From Sarcocystis neurona (lineage: Eukaryota; Apicomplexa; Conoidasida; Eucoccidiorida; Sarcocystidae): DNA of 64,000 bases. Location of the stretch: assembly GCA_000727475.1 (NCBI GenBank), contig KL647300.1:1482833-1546832 (forward strand), written 5' to 3'. The position numbers and the translations under genes are program-made. Under the pieces are notes generated by a model that did no database searches, was not told the DNA's origin, and worked only from the letters and a program-made list of their open reading frames with translations. Every line of letters begins with the position of its first letter. Positions within the stretch are counted from its first letter, which is position 1. Of this stretch, positions 36,501 through 48,500 are shown piece by piece.

Positions 36501-39500
36501 TCGGATCTACAGACCAGGCAATACACTCCTTGTGCACCCAGCAACAGCCTGCTGCTGCCTCTGCTGCTGCAGCTGCCCCTTCTCCTGCCGCTTGTGCTTC
36601 GTTGCTAATGCTGCCGTGGAGTCGCATGCTGCCGCCCGTAACAAACGGTAGCAATGGCCCGCGCAGCAGCCGATCCCCCGGGTGGCCACACAGGGCGCAG
36701 TGTGGCGGAGGAAACACTCCTGCGTCTTCTCTTCCTGCTCGTCTGCTGCTGCTGCGGCAGGCCACGCCGCTGCTCTTGGTGCTGACGCTGCTGGTGCTGC
36801 CGCTGCTAGTGCTGCCGCTGCTGGTGCTGGGTGGATGGTTGCTGCTGCTTCTGCGACGTCGCGGCCTCCTGCAGCTGCTGTTTCCTCTTCTTCTGCGTGT
36901 GCTGCTGCTGTTCTGCTTCAGCGGCAGCAGCGCGTCCGACAACAGAGGATCTCCCTCGCGGAAGCGCGCTGCGACAAGACGCACCAGCAGCGACGGCTCC
37001 TTTCCATATCTGTTTCTGCTGCTGCTGTCGCCCCTGCAGTCGTTCATATACCTGTGCAGTGTGCAGTCGTAGGTGCTGCCCCGGTCCTTCGCACCGCTGC
37101 TGCTTCTCTGTTGCGGCATGCGGCGCGAGAGATCTGCTGCTGCTGCCGCTTCAAGCAGCAACCAGAACTGCGCGCGCATTGCTCGCTCCACAGACGCCGC
37201 GGCGCATGCAGCCGCAGCAGCAGGAGGAGGAAGAAGAGGCACTCCGCTGTCGAGCGAAGCAGCAGCAGGCGCAGAAGAGTCTCTAGTGTAAGCAGCGTTT
37301 CCTGCTGCAGCAGCTGCAGGGTCAACAGCGGCAGCAGGGCCAGGTGCTCCATCAGCAGGTGGACGCGGCCCAGCAGCAGTACGTAGACCAGCTGCCGCAC
37401 CAAAGTAAAACGGCGCGGAAGGGGCCTCCCCACCTCGTCCAGCGACTTGGCGAGAGAGAAAAGACGCACGCAGCGGCACTGTCAAATAGAAGAACACACC
37501 TGCAGCAGCTACTGCTGATGCTGCGTCTGTTCTGCTGCTGCCGGTTACCTTTCTTCGCCGCTCGCATACGGCTGCCATTGCTGCTGCTCCTCCAGTGGCA
37601 CGGGCAGCACGCAGCTCACCAGGTGCCAGAGCAACCGCAGCAGCAGCTGTAGCATCCCTCGCAGCACACGCAGCGGCACCACGACCAGCTGCTGCAGAAG
37701 GCGCAGAAGAAGGAGGAAGAGGTGGAGGTCGAAGGTGAAAAAGTGCGGGTGCAACAACAGACGACGCAGCCTCACGAGACGCAGACAATAACGTGACGGA
37801 GACAGCAGACTTGCTACGCGAGCCGGCATCCACGGAGACGGCGTCTCGCTGATGCATAAAACAACGAAACATAAATGCGACTTCGAGCAGCATTTCTTCT
37901 CCTTCTTCTGATCCGGCAGCCGTTGCCAAGGCTGCTGCTGATGGACACCATCTCCCGTTGCTGCGTACAGCAGCCTGTTGCTCAGCCGCCAGAGGAACCA
38001 TTGTCTTCTGCACGCCCGCCGGCTTCAAAACCGCTGCTGCTGCGCTACTCTGTCCTGCGGGTGCGGCCCCCTGTCCTGCTGCTGTGGCACTCTGTGCTGC
38101 TGCTGCGGCAGTCTGTGCTGCTGCACCTTCTCCTGCTGCAGGACCTTCTGATGCTGCCACTGCTGACCTTTCGGCTGCTGCTGCTGCTGCTCTTGCGCAC
38201 CAGGGACGCTGCCCTGCAACCCCCCTACCGCAGTGCGTTCGTGAGTCGCGCTCTCCACGAGAAGCTGCGGCAGCCGCAGCAGCAGCCACTCGCTTCCCTG
38301 TACACACCCCTTCTGCCCCGTCTCTCTTCTCCCCAGCCGTCTCTACCTCCTCTCCACCGTCGTCTTCTTCGCGCACACCGCGGCTTCTTTTGATCCCACT
38401 GCTGCTGCTGCTGCCAGTGCTGTCACTGTTGGAGCTGCTGGCAGAGCTGCCACTGCTGCTGCAGCTACCGGCAAAGGTACCAGTGCTGCTGTCTGGTGCG
38501 CTGTGGCTGCCGTCGCTGCTCTGCACTCCTGCCGATCTGCCGGCAGGCATCTGGCCGTTGCCACCTTCTCTGCCGTTGCTGCTGCTCCTGCTGCTGCTGG
38601 CAGAAGCTGCTGTTTGCCTCTTCCCGACCAGGGGCGTCAAAGCAGCAGCGACTGCAGGCGGACACTCCTGCTGCTGCAGCATCCACCGCAGCAGCCGTTC
38701 ACACAGACGACTCTTCAACTCTCTACCTGCATTCCCCGCCAGCCAAGCCGCCGACCTTCGCACGTCCAGCAACCCGACACTTCTACTGCTGCCGCGTGTG
38801 CTGCTCCTCATGGAACTCACGCTGCTGCTGCTGCCGCTGCTGCCGCTGCCGCCGCTGCTGCTCCCGTCAGCAGCTTCTGCCAGACTCTGCGGCAGTGCTG
38901 CTGCTGTGCTGCGGGTATTTCTCAAATCGTCCCGCTGCTGCTGCTGCTGCAGTAAAGCGTCCAGCAGCTCACCGGCGAAGTCGTTCACCAAACCCGAGTA
39001 CACAACTGCAGGAGTTGTCGACCCTGCTTCGCGGCTGCGCCTGCTGCTGCAGCGTAGGCTCTCTCCCACGTCGCTGCTCTCCACAGTGCTGCTGCTGCTT
39101 CCATTCCTGCTGCCGCGCCCGCTGCTGCTCTGCTTGTTGGTGGTGCTGTCCAGCTTCTCCGCTGCTGCTGCTGTTGCTGTCTCTGCTCCCGCTGACGCCT
39201 TCCGGCCTGCCACATGCGCGCGGCTGCCTTCGTCTTCTTCGTCACACCCCGCAGCACAACCGTTCACCCGCATTTGTTCTCCGTCACTTTCCTCCTGCTG
39301 CTGCTCCTTCTTCTTTTCGGACGTCTTTCTTTCCGGCCCGTGCCTCATGTGCTGTTGGTGCTGCCCTTCCTCGCCGCCTGGCAGGACTCCATGTCGCTGT
39401 GGTGCTGCGCTGCGCTCCTGCTGCTGCTGCTGCTGCAGTGCTGCTGCCTGGCGCTGCATCAGCTGCAGCTGCTGCTGCGTCCCTCGCTGCAGCAGCAGTC

Positions 39501-42500
39501 GCAGCCCTGTCTCAAGAACTGCAGCCAAGACGACCCGCAGCAGCTGGCAGATGACACCCACACACCGACAACAGCAGCAAGGAAGCAGGCGTTTCCTATA
39601 AAGTGCTCCCAAACGCAGCAGCAGAACAGCAGCAGCAGCGCAGCAGCACCGGAACAGCTGCAGCAGCAGAAGACCAGCGCAGGACGGCAGCGGCAGGGCT
39701 GCAGCCGGACGCCAGTACAAGCAGAACAGCAGCAGCCGAAACGCGAACGTAAGGCTTCAGCAGCAGAACACCAGAGAAAGGCCGGTAACAGGAGAAGCAC
39801 GTGCGGGCCCGCCGTCGTCCTCTAGAGCACAGGATATGTGTCGCAGTAGCAGCAGCAGGGTTTACGCGAGACGAATCTAGACAGCAGCAGCAGCAGGCCA
39901 GATACACGCAGCGGCGGTCTTATGCGCAACCCGCAGGATCATGACAGCAGTATTGACTACGGAGACGCACTGGCACAGCAGCAGCACCAGAAGCCACACC
40001 AGCACAGCAGCGGCACCGCAGGATGACGGTGCAGCATTAGCAGTTAGCAGTGCCTGGCACGTGCCCCGGGACCACCGCAGGACTTGGGTACGGTAGTATT
40101 TTCACGAGGGGACCGGCAGCAGACGCGGCAGCGACACGGCAGCAGATGCTCTAGCAGCAGCGGCGGATGCAGGAGTAGCGGCGGCTGATGACGCATGAGT
40201 AGCAGAAGACGCAGCATCACCAGCAGCAGCAGACGCAGGAGCAGCAGCGGCGGCTGCAGAAGACGCAGAAACGGCAGCGGCAGCTTCAGCAGCTACCAGA
40301 GCTGCAGCACCGATGCGGCCGCAGCACCATGTCACGCGGGAGTAGCAGCAGATGGAGGATCAGTAGCAGATCCAGCAGCAGCAAAGCGCAGCAGACGCAT
40401 GAGCCACAGCAGCAACAAAGGGCCGCAGAGTACTGCAGGAGCAGCACCCACAGTCGCCGCAGCAAACGCAGCCTCACTGTCACTGAAGCGCGGCACACAC
40501 ACAGGAACACACAGCAGCGGCAACCGCAAGAGCAACAGCAGCAGCAAGAAGAGACGTGGCAGCAGCAGCAGGAGCAGCGACTGGAGCAGCAACAGCACAC
40601 ACACACACATATGACGCATCCAGACACTGCAGCAGCAACGTTCTTACGGAGAGGAGGTAGCTGCGATTCGGTGGGGTGACCGGGGCAGCAGAAGAGGGGG
40701 ACGTCTCTGTTGCTGCTGTGATCAAGCCTGCTTTAGCAAGCGCGACAATCATTCGCTGCTGCGTCCCTGTCCTCTCTTCCTTTTCTTCTTCTTCCTGCTG
40801 CTGCATGTTCTCTCCGCCGCAGTCCTCGGGGCTGCTGCTCCTGTCGCTGTCGCCGCCAGACCTGCGCTGCTGCAGCAGCTGGAGTCGCGCAGCCGAAGCG
40901 CTCCCGTCCGCCAGCTGCTGCAGCACCTGTGCCGGCAAGCAGCTGCTGCACACCCCTTGCAGTCCACTTAGCAGCAGCAACGGATCCCCACTTCTGCGGC
41001 TGCTGTTTGCCCTGCGGTCGCCACTGCTGCTGTCAGACAGCTGTGCCGCTTTGCTGCTTCCCCAGACGCTGCTTCCCGGAGCCGGCGCTGAAGGTCCGCA
41101 GGTTCCCAGGGCCACCACCGCTACGCCGGCAAGCATTTCCACCTTACTACTGCTGCTGCCGCCGCTGCTGCTGCCGCTGCTACTGCCGCTGCTACTGCTG
41201 CGCCTGTTGTTGCTGTTGCAGGTGGTGCTGCTGTTGCACGTGGTGCTGCTGTCTTGCTGCTGCAGCGCGGGGAGGTCCCTGTGAGAAAGCAGTTCGAAGC
41301 GACCGCAGAAGCCGCACCGTAAAAGCAGTGACGTTTGAGCAACCTGCCCCTGCTGCTGCTGCTGCTCGTTCGTACCTTCCCTTGTAGCGGCAGCAGCAGT
41401 AGTTGAGTTTTGCCCCTCCTTCTCCTTTGTTGGTGGCGCAGTTTCTGCTGCTCCTCCGTCAACAGTTGCTGCATTTGCTGTCGCTACTGCAGCGCGGCGT
41501 TCTATTGGCGCTTGCAGCTGCACCTGCTGCTGAGTCGCGTCCGACTGCTGCTGCTGCTCTTCCTGCAACGCGCAGCAGTGGCTTTTCTCTCCTTTCTCGC
41601 AGTCTGAGCAGCAGCAGCCGCAGCAGCGTCGCTGCAGGCGTCCCCCAGGCACGAAGCAGCAGCACGCGACACAGCTGCTGCTGTAGTACTTGCTCTTGTT
41701 GTCGCTTCCCTTTCTGCAGGCGTCGCCGCTGCCGTAACTGCGGCGCCCAGTCCGCGTCCTCGCGTCTGCAGGTGCCAGACACGCTGCAGCCCCGAGCAGC
41801 AGCAACTGCTGCGGACAGAAGCTCGTGCGAAGCGCAGCACCAGCAGCAGCAACGAAGGAGAAATGGCTGTCAGCTTCTTTCCTCCCTGCAGCATCAGCAG
41901 CACATCAGGAAGCAGCGGCAGAAACAATAGAAAACCTAACAGCAACACCAGGGTGTGCTGACGCAGCAGCAGCAACACCCAAGCAGCACCAGCAGCAACG
42001 CCCATGTAACGGCACTATCTGAGAACGCAACAGCAGCACCAGCAGGTAGAGTCACGGCAGCAGTTGCTGAGGAAACAGGCAGCAGCACCCGCACCGCATG
42101 AAGGTGTAGCAGCACCTGAGAAAGCAGCCGCAGTAACAGGTAGAGTGGCAGCTGTGGAAACCGCAGCAGCCGCTGAGAAAACGGCAGCAGCGGCAGGTGA
42201 CGTCGCCGCAGCATTAGCATGAGAAACCAGTAGCACTACACGCTGACAGCAGCAGCTGTGGCTGGAAAACCAGCAGCTGTAGCTCTAGCTGAGGAAGCAG
42301 CAGCGGCAGCAGCTAAGGAATCAGCACCGGCATCTGTAGCTGAAGAAGGGGCAACAGCAGCTGTGGCTGAGGCGGCAGCAATGGCAGGTGAGAACAGAAC
42401 GGCAGCGGCACACGCGGAAGAGACAAGGGTCGTAGCTTCCGCACGAGGGGCCGCGCCACCACCAGCAGCGGAAGGAACAGCAGCAGCAGCAACGGCGGCA

Positions 42501-45500
42501 ACAGCAGTGCGCAGGTAGCAGCACCTGCTGTCATGGCATCAGCGGCAGCACGCGACACGCAGCAGCAGCGCCGGGAGGACAAAGAAAAACAAGTTGCAGC
42601 AACAGGTGCGGCAGCCCTAGTACAAGGATTGGAGGCAGCATATAGATGTATACAAAGGCAGCAGCAGCAGCAACAGCTGCCCCGGGCTCACTTTGCAAAC
42701 GGTCCGTTTTTATGTCGCAGCAGGAGCTGCACAGGATAATCGCTAGCCAGTCAGGTGCCTCATCGCTCCCAGGTAAAAGCCAGTCACACACCCATCTTGT
42801 TCGTGTTGCTCTCGGTCTTTTATAAAACGCAGCAGCAGGAGCAAGAGATGCAGTAGCTGGGACAGGCAAAGCAGCCGCAAGAGCAGCAGCAAAAGGATGC
42901 GCTGCTGCTGGTGTTGCTGGAGTTGCTGCTGCTGCTCGGGCGGCAGCTTGTTTGGCTTGTGGGGTGGTACAGGACGCGAGGGCCTGATGTCCGCAGGGCT
43001 CCTGCGACGTACGCTGCTGCAGCTGCTGTTGCAGCGCCTGCAAGTCCTGCTGCTTCCATGACCAGGGAAAGCCGTTCGATGCATGCAGCTGCTGCTGTAG
43101 CAACTTCGATTTCTCGAGAGCCGCCTGCCAGAGGGGGCGGTTGCTGGTACTGCTGTGCTGCAGCTGTTGTTGTTGCGCTGCAATTGTCGCAGGTACAGCA
43201 GTGCCACCAGCAGCAGCAGGCGCAGCGAAATCATGTTGGTGTTGCAAGCGACCGCCCCCCGAGGCCCCTGCTGCGCGTCGTGCAGCAGCAGGTACCGGCG
43301 GAGGAGGCCCTGTCGCATTGGCAGCAGCAGAAGACGGTAACGCAGCAACAGCAGCTGCTGCAGAGAAGAGAGCAGCTGTTGCAGCAGCTGCTGGATTGCA
43401 CAGGCGAGATGCAGTGCCCGCCTCTGCAACAGGATCAGCACAGGTCACTTGTTTTCCTGCGTGGTCTGCTGCTGCCTGTTGCACGAACGCAGAAGAAAAA
43501 TGTGGGGCGGCAGCAGCAAGGGAATGAGGCGCGGTAGCAGGAGCCCCAGAACGCAGTCGGGGAGGTGCAGCCTCCGCTGCAGCAGGTGACGCCGCTGCCG
43601 AGGCGTGCTGCTGGTGCTGCAATGATGGAAAGGAAGGTGCTCCCCGCTCCTTCAGGGGAGTCGCTTCAACCGGTTGCTGCGGGGTAGTCAGCTGCAGCAG
43701 CTGCTGATACTTGTGCATGTGGAGGAGCATCGCGAGCTGCTGCTGCTGTCGCTGCAGCGGCCCCGTCGCGGCAGCTGAAAGCTGCTGCCCGTGCTGTAGC
43801 TGCTGCAGCTCCAGCAGCGCATGCAGCTGCTCTTGCACACTCTTCGCCGGCTGCTGCCGCTGTTGCTGCTGTGGCACGTGCTGCTGCTGGTGGTGTGGCT
43901 CATGGAAATGTTGACCCGTTGACTGCGCCTGCACCGACCCCTGTCTCTCCTGCAGCAAGCGCTGTTGCTGCTGCTGTTGTAGCTGCTGCTGCTGTAGCTG
44001 CTGCTGATGCAACTGCTGCTGCTGTAGCTGCTGCTGTAGCTGCTGTTGGTGCAACTGCTGCTGCTGAAGCTGATGCTGTTGAAGGTGCAGCTGCTGCAGG
44101 CGCTGCTGCTGCAGATGCTGCTGCTGTAGCTGCTGCTGCTGCTGCAAATGCTGCTGCTGCAGATGCTGTTGCTGCAGATGTTGTTGCTGCAAATGCTGTT
44201 GCTGCAGATGCTGTTGCTGCAAATGCTGCTGCTGGAGATGCTGCTGCTGCAGATGCGGCTGCTGATGCTGCTGCTGCAGATGCTGCTGCTGCAGATGCTG
44301 CTGCTGCAGATGCTGCTGCTGCAGATGCTGCTGCTGCAGATGCTGCTGCTGCAGATGCTGCTGCTGCAGATGCTGCTGCAGACGGTGTTGCTGCTCTTGT
44401 TGCTGCTTCTGTTGCCGCTGCAGTTGCTGCTGCTGCTGGGCAGCTGCGAGGGCCTGCAGGCGCTGAAGCAGCGCTGCCTCTCGGGCACCGGCGTCGCGAG
44501 ACGCAGGCGTGGCAGTGGCGGCTGCTGCAGCAGCAGCAACTGCAGCAGCAGCTAGTCCGCTGTACTGCTGCTGTTGTTGCTGTCGCTGCTGCTGTTGCAG
44601 CACACAACGCAGCAGCAGTTCCTACAACAACAACAGTAGACAACAGGCGATGATGCCGCCGTGAAGGCAGACACTGCAGCCTCCGCAGCTACATACGTAT
44701 AGACACATACATACACGTATATATGCACACATACGCGTATATACACATAAGTATACGTACCTCGATATGTATATATATGTATATATACAGAGGGAGATGG
44801 ACAGGTAAAAGCAAGTCTGTGTATATATGTATTTATGAGGCAGCAACAAAAAGTAAAGGCGTAGCAACGCGGCTGGGGAAGATCACAGAGACGGGTGTAC
44901 GAAGACGGGTGCAGCAGACACAGGAGGCAGCTTGCGCAACGGAGAACACAGATATGCATAGAGAGAGGAATGTATGTGTGCGCCTGCAAATACACACCCA
45001 TATAAACGTAGAGATGCATACGCGAGGGGGAATATATTCACGCACGCAGATGTATACATATATATGTGCATGGAGAAGGGAACACATGTGTGCCTACAAA
45101 TATTGATACATGTATATCTATATATATATATATATACATACATATATGTATCGATGGATAGGTAGATGGATACATATACATATCTATGCATGTATATACA
45201 TATATATGTGTATACAGAGCGAAAAGCAGAACCATCGAAGAGAGGCAGAAATCCAGATATGACTGCATGTTATACACGGAGGAACACGGGACAGAGAAGC
45301 AGACACAGTCACACCGAGTCAGCCCCTCCCTCCGCCTTATCGAGGGACAATTTGTATGTGGCCTCGACACCCATCTTTCGCGCACGACGTGCACACCCAC
45401 ACACCCACACACACGCACACGTGTGCGTCTGCGTCTTTACATACACATGTGAAGCGCGACATGGTATGGCATGCATACGTATTTGTGTGTATGTACGTAT

Positions 45501-48500
45501 GTATATGTGTGGCGATCGAGGATAGAGAGAGTGCCCCCAGTAGAATCTCACCGCCTGCTGCTGCTGCTGGGTGGCAGCGGTGGCCGGAGAAGACTGTTGC
45601 TGGTGCTGCAGCAGCAGCTGCTGCTGCAGCAGCTGCTGGTGCTGCAGTTGTTGCTGGTGCTGCAGATGTTGCTGGTGCTGCAGGTGTTGCTGGTGGCGTA
45701 GCTTTTGCTGGTGCTGCAGCTGTTGCTGCTGCTGCAGTTGCTGCTGCTGCAGTTGCTCCTGCTGCAGTTGTTGCTGCTGTTGCAGGTGTTGCTGGTGCTG
45801 CAGTTGTTGCTGATGCTGCAGTTGTTGCTGGTGCTGCAGTTGTTGCTGATGCTGCAGTTGTTGCTGCTGCTGCAGTTGCTGCTGCTGTTGCTGCTGCTGC
45901 AGTTGCTGCTGCTGTTGCTGCTGCTGCTGTTGCTGCTGCTGTTGTTGCTGTTGCTGCAGGTGTTGCTGCTGCTGCAAGCGCTGGTGGTGCTGGAGCTGTT
46001 GCTGCTGCTGCAGCTGCTGGTGGTGCTGCAGCTGCTGGTGGTGCTGCAGCTGTTGCTGCAGGTGCTGCTGCTGCTGTTGGAGTTGCAGCTTTTGCTGCTG
46101 GAGTTGCTGCTGCTGTTGTAGTTGCTGCTGCTGCTGAAGCTGCAGCGGCTGGGGTTGCCGCTGTTGCTGTTGAACGTAGTCCGTCTCGTTGCAGCCTTCA
46201 CAAGCTGGTAACGGTGCTGTTCCGGCACCGCGCGCGGAACCTGCTGCTGCTCCAGTCGCTGCTGCTACCGCCTCCTCTGCGCCGTCCCTCTCGTCTGCGG
46301 CTCTGGCGTTCTCCGCGTCGCACTGCTGTCTCTGTCGCTGCTGCAGCTCCTGCAGCAGCCGCTTTTTCTGCTGCAGGTGCTGCTGCTGCTGGTCTGCAGG
46401 GCGCAGCAGCAGCTGTTCTTCAACTTGTGCACGAGAGAGCGGAGGCTGCTGCAGCTGCTGCGGCTGCTGTTGCGCCAGTTGACTCTGCACTAGGTGGATC
46501 TGTTGCATCTGCTGTTGCTGCTCTGGTGGGTGCTGCTGCAGGCGCTGCTGCTGCAAACTACCCAGTCGCTGCTGCAGCTGCAGCCTCTGCGCTTGCGACA
46601 CTAGTCCTTCTCCCCCGCCGCTTCGAGGAAGCTGCTGCTGCAGTCGCTGCAGCAGCTGCTGCAGCTGCTGTTGTTGCTGAAGAACGTGTTCTGACGGCTG
46701 CTTGCCTGGTCCCGGCTGCAGCTGACTCAGCAGCAGCAACGCTGCCCGCTGCGCCTCAGACGACGGCCCTGCTGCACTGCTACTCATGCTGGTCCCCCCC
46801 ACGTTCTGCCGCTGCTGATGGAAAATGCCTTGAACACGCTGTTGTTGCTGCCGCAGCTGCACCCGTCGTTGCTCTTCTTCTGCTTCAAAGTGCTGCTGCT
46901 CCTGCAGCGGTTCGGCACGTCTTTCCGCTGCAACTACATGCTCATGTGGCTGCATCCGAGGAGAAACTCTCTCCCCGGCTGCTGCTGCTGCCGCCTGCTG
47001 TTGCTGCAACTGCAGCAACACTGCTGCTGATGTCGCACCTTCGACTGCAGCAGGTGCGCCTGCTGAGAACTCCCCGGCCGCGAGTTGCAGCTGCTGCCAC
47101 TGCTCCTGCTGTCGCTGTTGCTGGTGCAGCCGCTGCTGCTGCTGCCGCTGCTGCTGTTGCAGCCGCTGCTGCTGCAGCTGTTGTGTCTCCTCCAGCAAGT
47201 GCTGCTGTCTATGCAGCGGCGTCGGCTGTTCGGTCGGAGGCTGCTGCTGCTGTTGCGGGTGCGCGGGCTCCAGCTGCTGACGCTCTGCAAAGGAAGGAGG
47301 GGCTGCTTTGTGAGTTGCCTCCGTGAACCACTGCTTCTGCTGCTGCTGCGCGCCAGCCGAGCTCGTCGTTTCATCTGCGGGTTCCAGGAGATCTACTGGA
47401 GAGGCAGGATAGTCGCTTGCTGTTGCTGCTATCGGCGTTGCGCCTTGTGCTGGGGCTGGCATTTCTGCGCATGTTTCTGCTGCTCCTGGGAGTGTCGCTA
47501 CTGCTGTTTCGCCTCTCCTTGCTGCTGCAGCCGCTGTTGCTGCGGTAGGTGTCAGTTCTGCCGCATAAAAAGCACCTGGGGGTCTTCCCGGCCGCTGCAG
47601 CTGCTGCACCTGTGAGTGCTGCTGTTGCTGCTGCCCCTCCATCACGTCCTGCACCTGCTGCTGCAGTTGTCGTTGCTCCTGCAGATGTGTCGGCAGCTGC
47701 TGCACGTGCCGCGGGTGCTGCATGTGTTGTTGTTGCTGCTGCTGCCGCAGTTGGTCGAGCTGCAGGACATGCTGGCGAAGCAAGGACAGCGACTCGTGCT
47801 GGTGCTGCTGCTGCGAGTCTTGCTGCCCTGCTTCTATTGGCTTGCTGCTGCTGCTGCTGCTCGCTGCTGAGACTTCTGCCTGCTGTAGATGCTGCAGCAG
47901 CACCTGCAGCAGCTGCTGCTCCTCTTCCTCCCTATCCTTCTCTGGCTTTCTGTCTGCCCATCCTTGCCGCGGCGGTTGCTGCTCCTGCACCGGTTGCTGT
48001 TGTTGCTGCTGCTGTTCATGCTGCTGCCGCTGAGAACCTGCAACCCCAGCAGCAGCTTCGACAGTCGTGCTTCCACTGGCCACGACGACTCCTCCTCCTA
48101 AGAGCGCCCGAAGCGCTGCCGCTGCAGCTGCTGCCGTCTGTTGCTGTTGGTCCTGCTGCGGCTGCTGCTGCTCACTGCTGCCGCCGGCGAGGCTCGCCAG
48201 CTGCTTCGGAGGGGAGGGGAGCTGCAGGCGGCTCTGTCCTTGCTGCTGCTGCTGCTGGAGGTGCCACTCGTGCGCGAGACCTTGGAACTGCTGCTGCAAG
48301 CGCTGCTGCTGGTGCTGCTGCTGTTGCCGTCGCTGCTGTTGCTGCGGGGGCGCGTAGCGCTGCTGCTGCTGCGTCTGTTCGAGCAGCAGCTGCTGCTGCT
48401 GAAGCACCGCTGCGGCAGACAAACGGGGCCCAGCAGGCAGCAGCGGCGAGCACGGGCGCGCTGCAGAAGCGGCAGCAAGAACAGCAGGGCCCGAAGAAGG

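Noticed and set aside
37958..39601. 547-codon open frame on the plus strand
   Set aside because: It is antisense to exon J, which carries the extended PHD, FYRN and FYRC. CTG repeats are open in all frames, and no domain is visible in this reading.
45356..47326. 656-codon Ala/Val-rich open frame on the plus strand
   Set aside because: It is the shadow of the Gln-rich exon G in another frame and starts inside microsatellite sequence.
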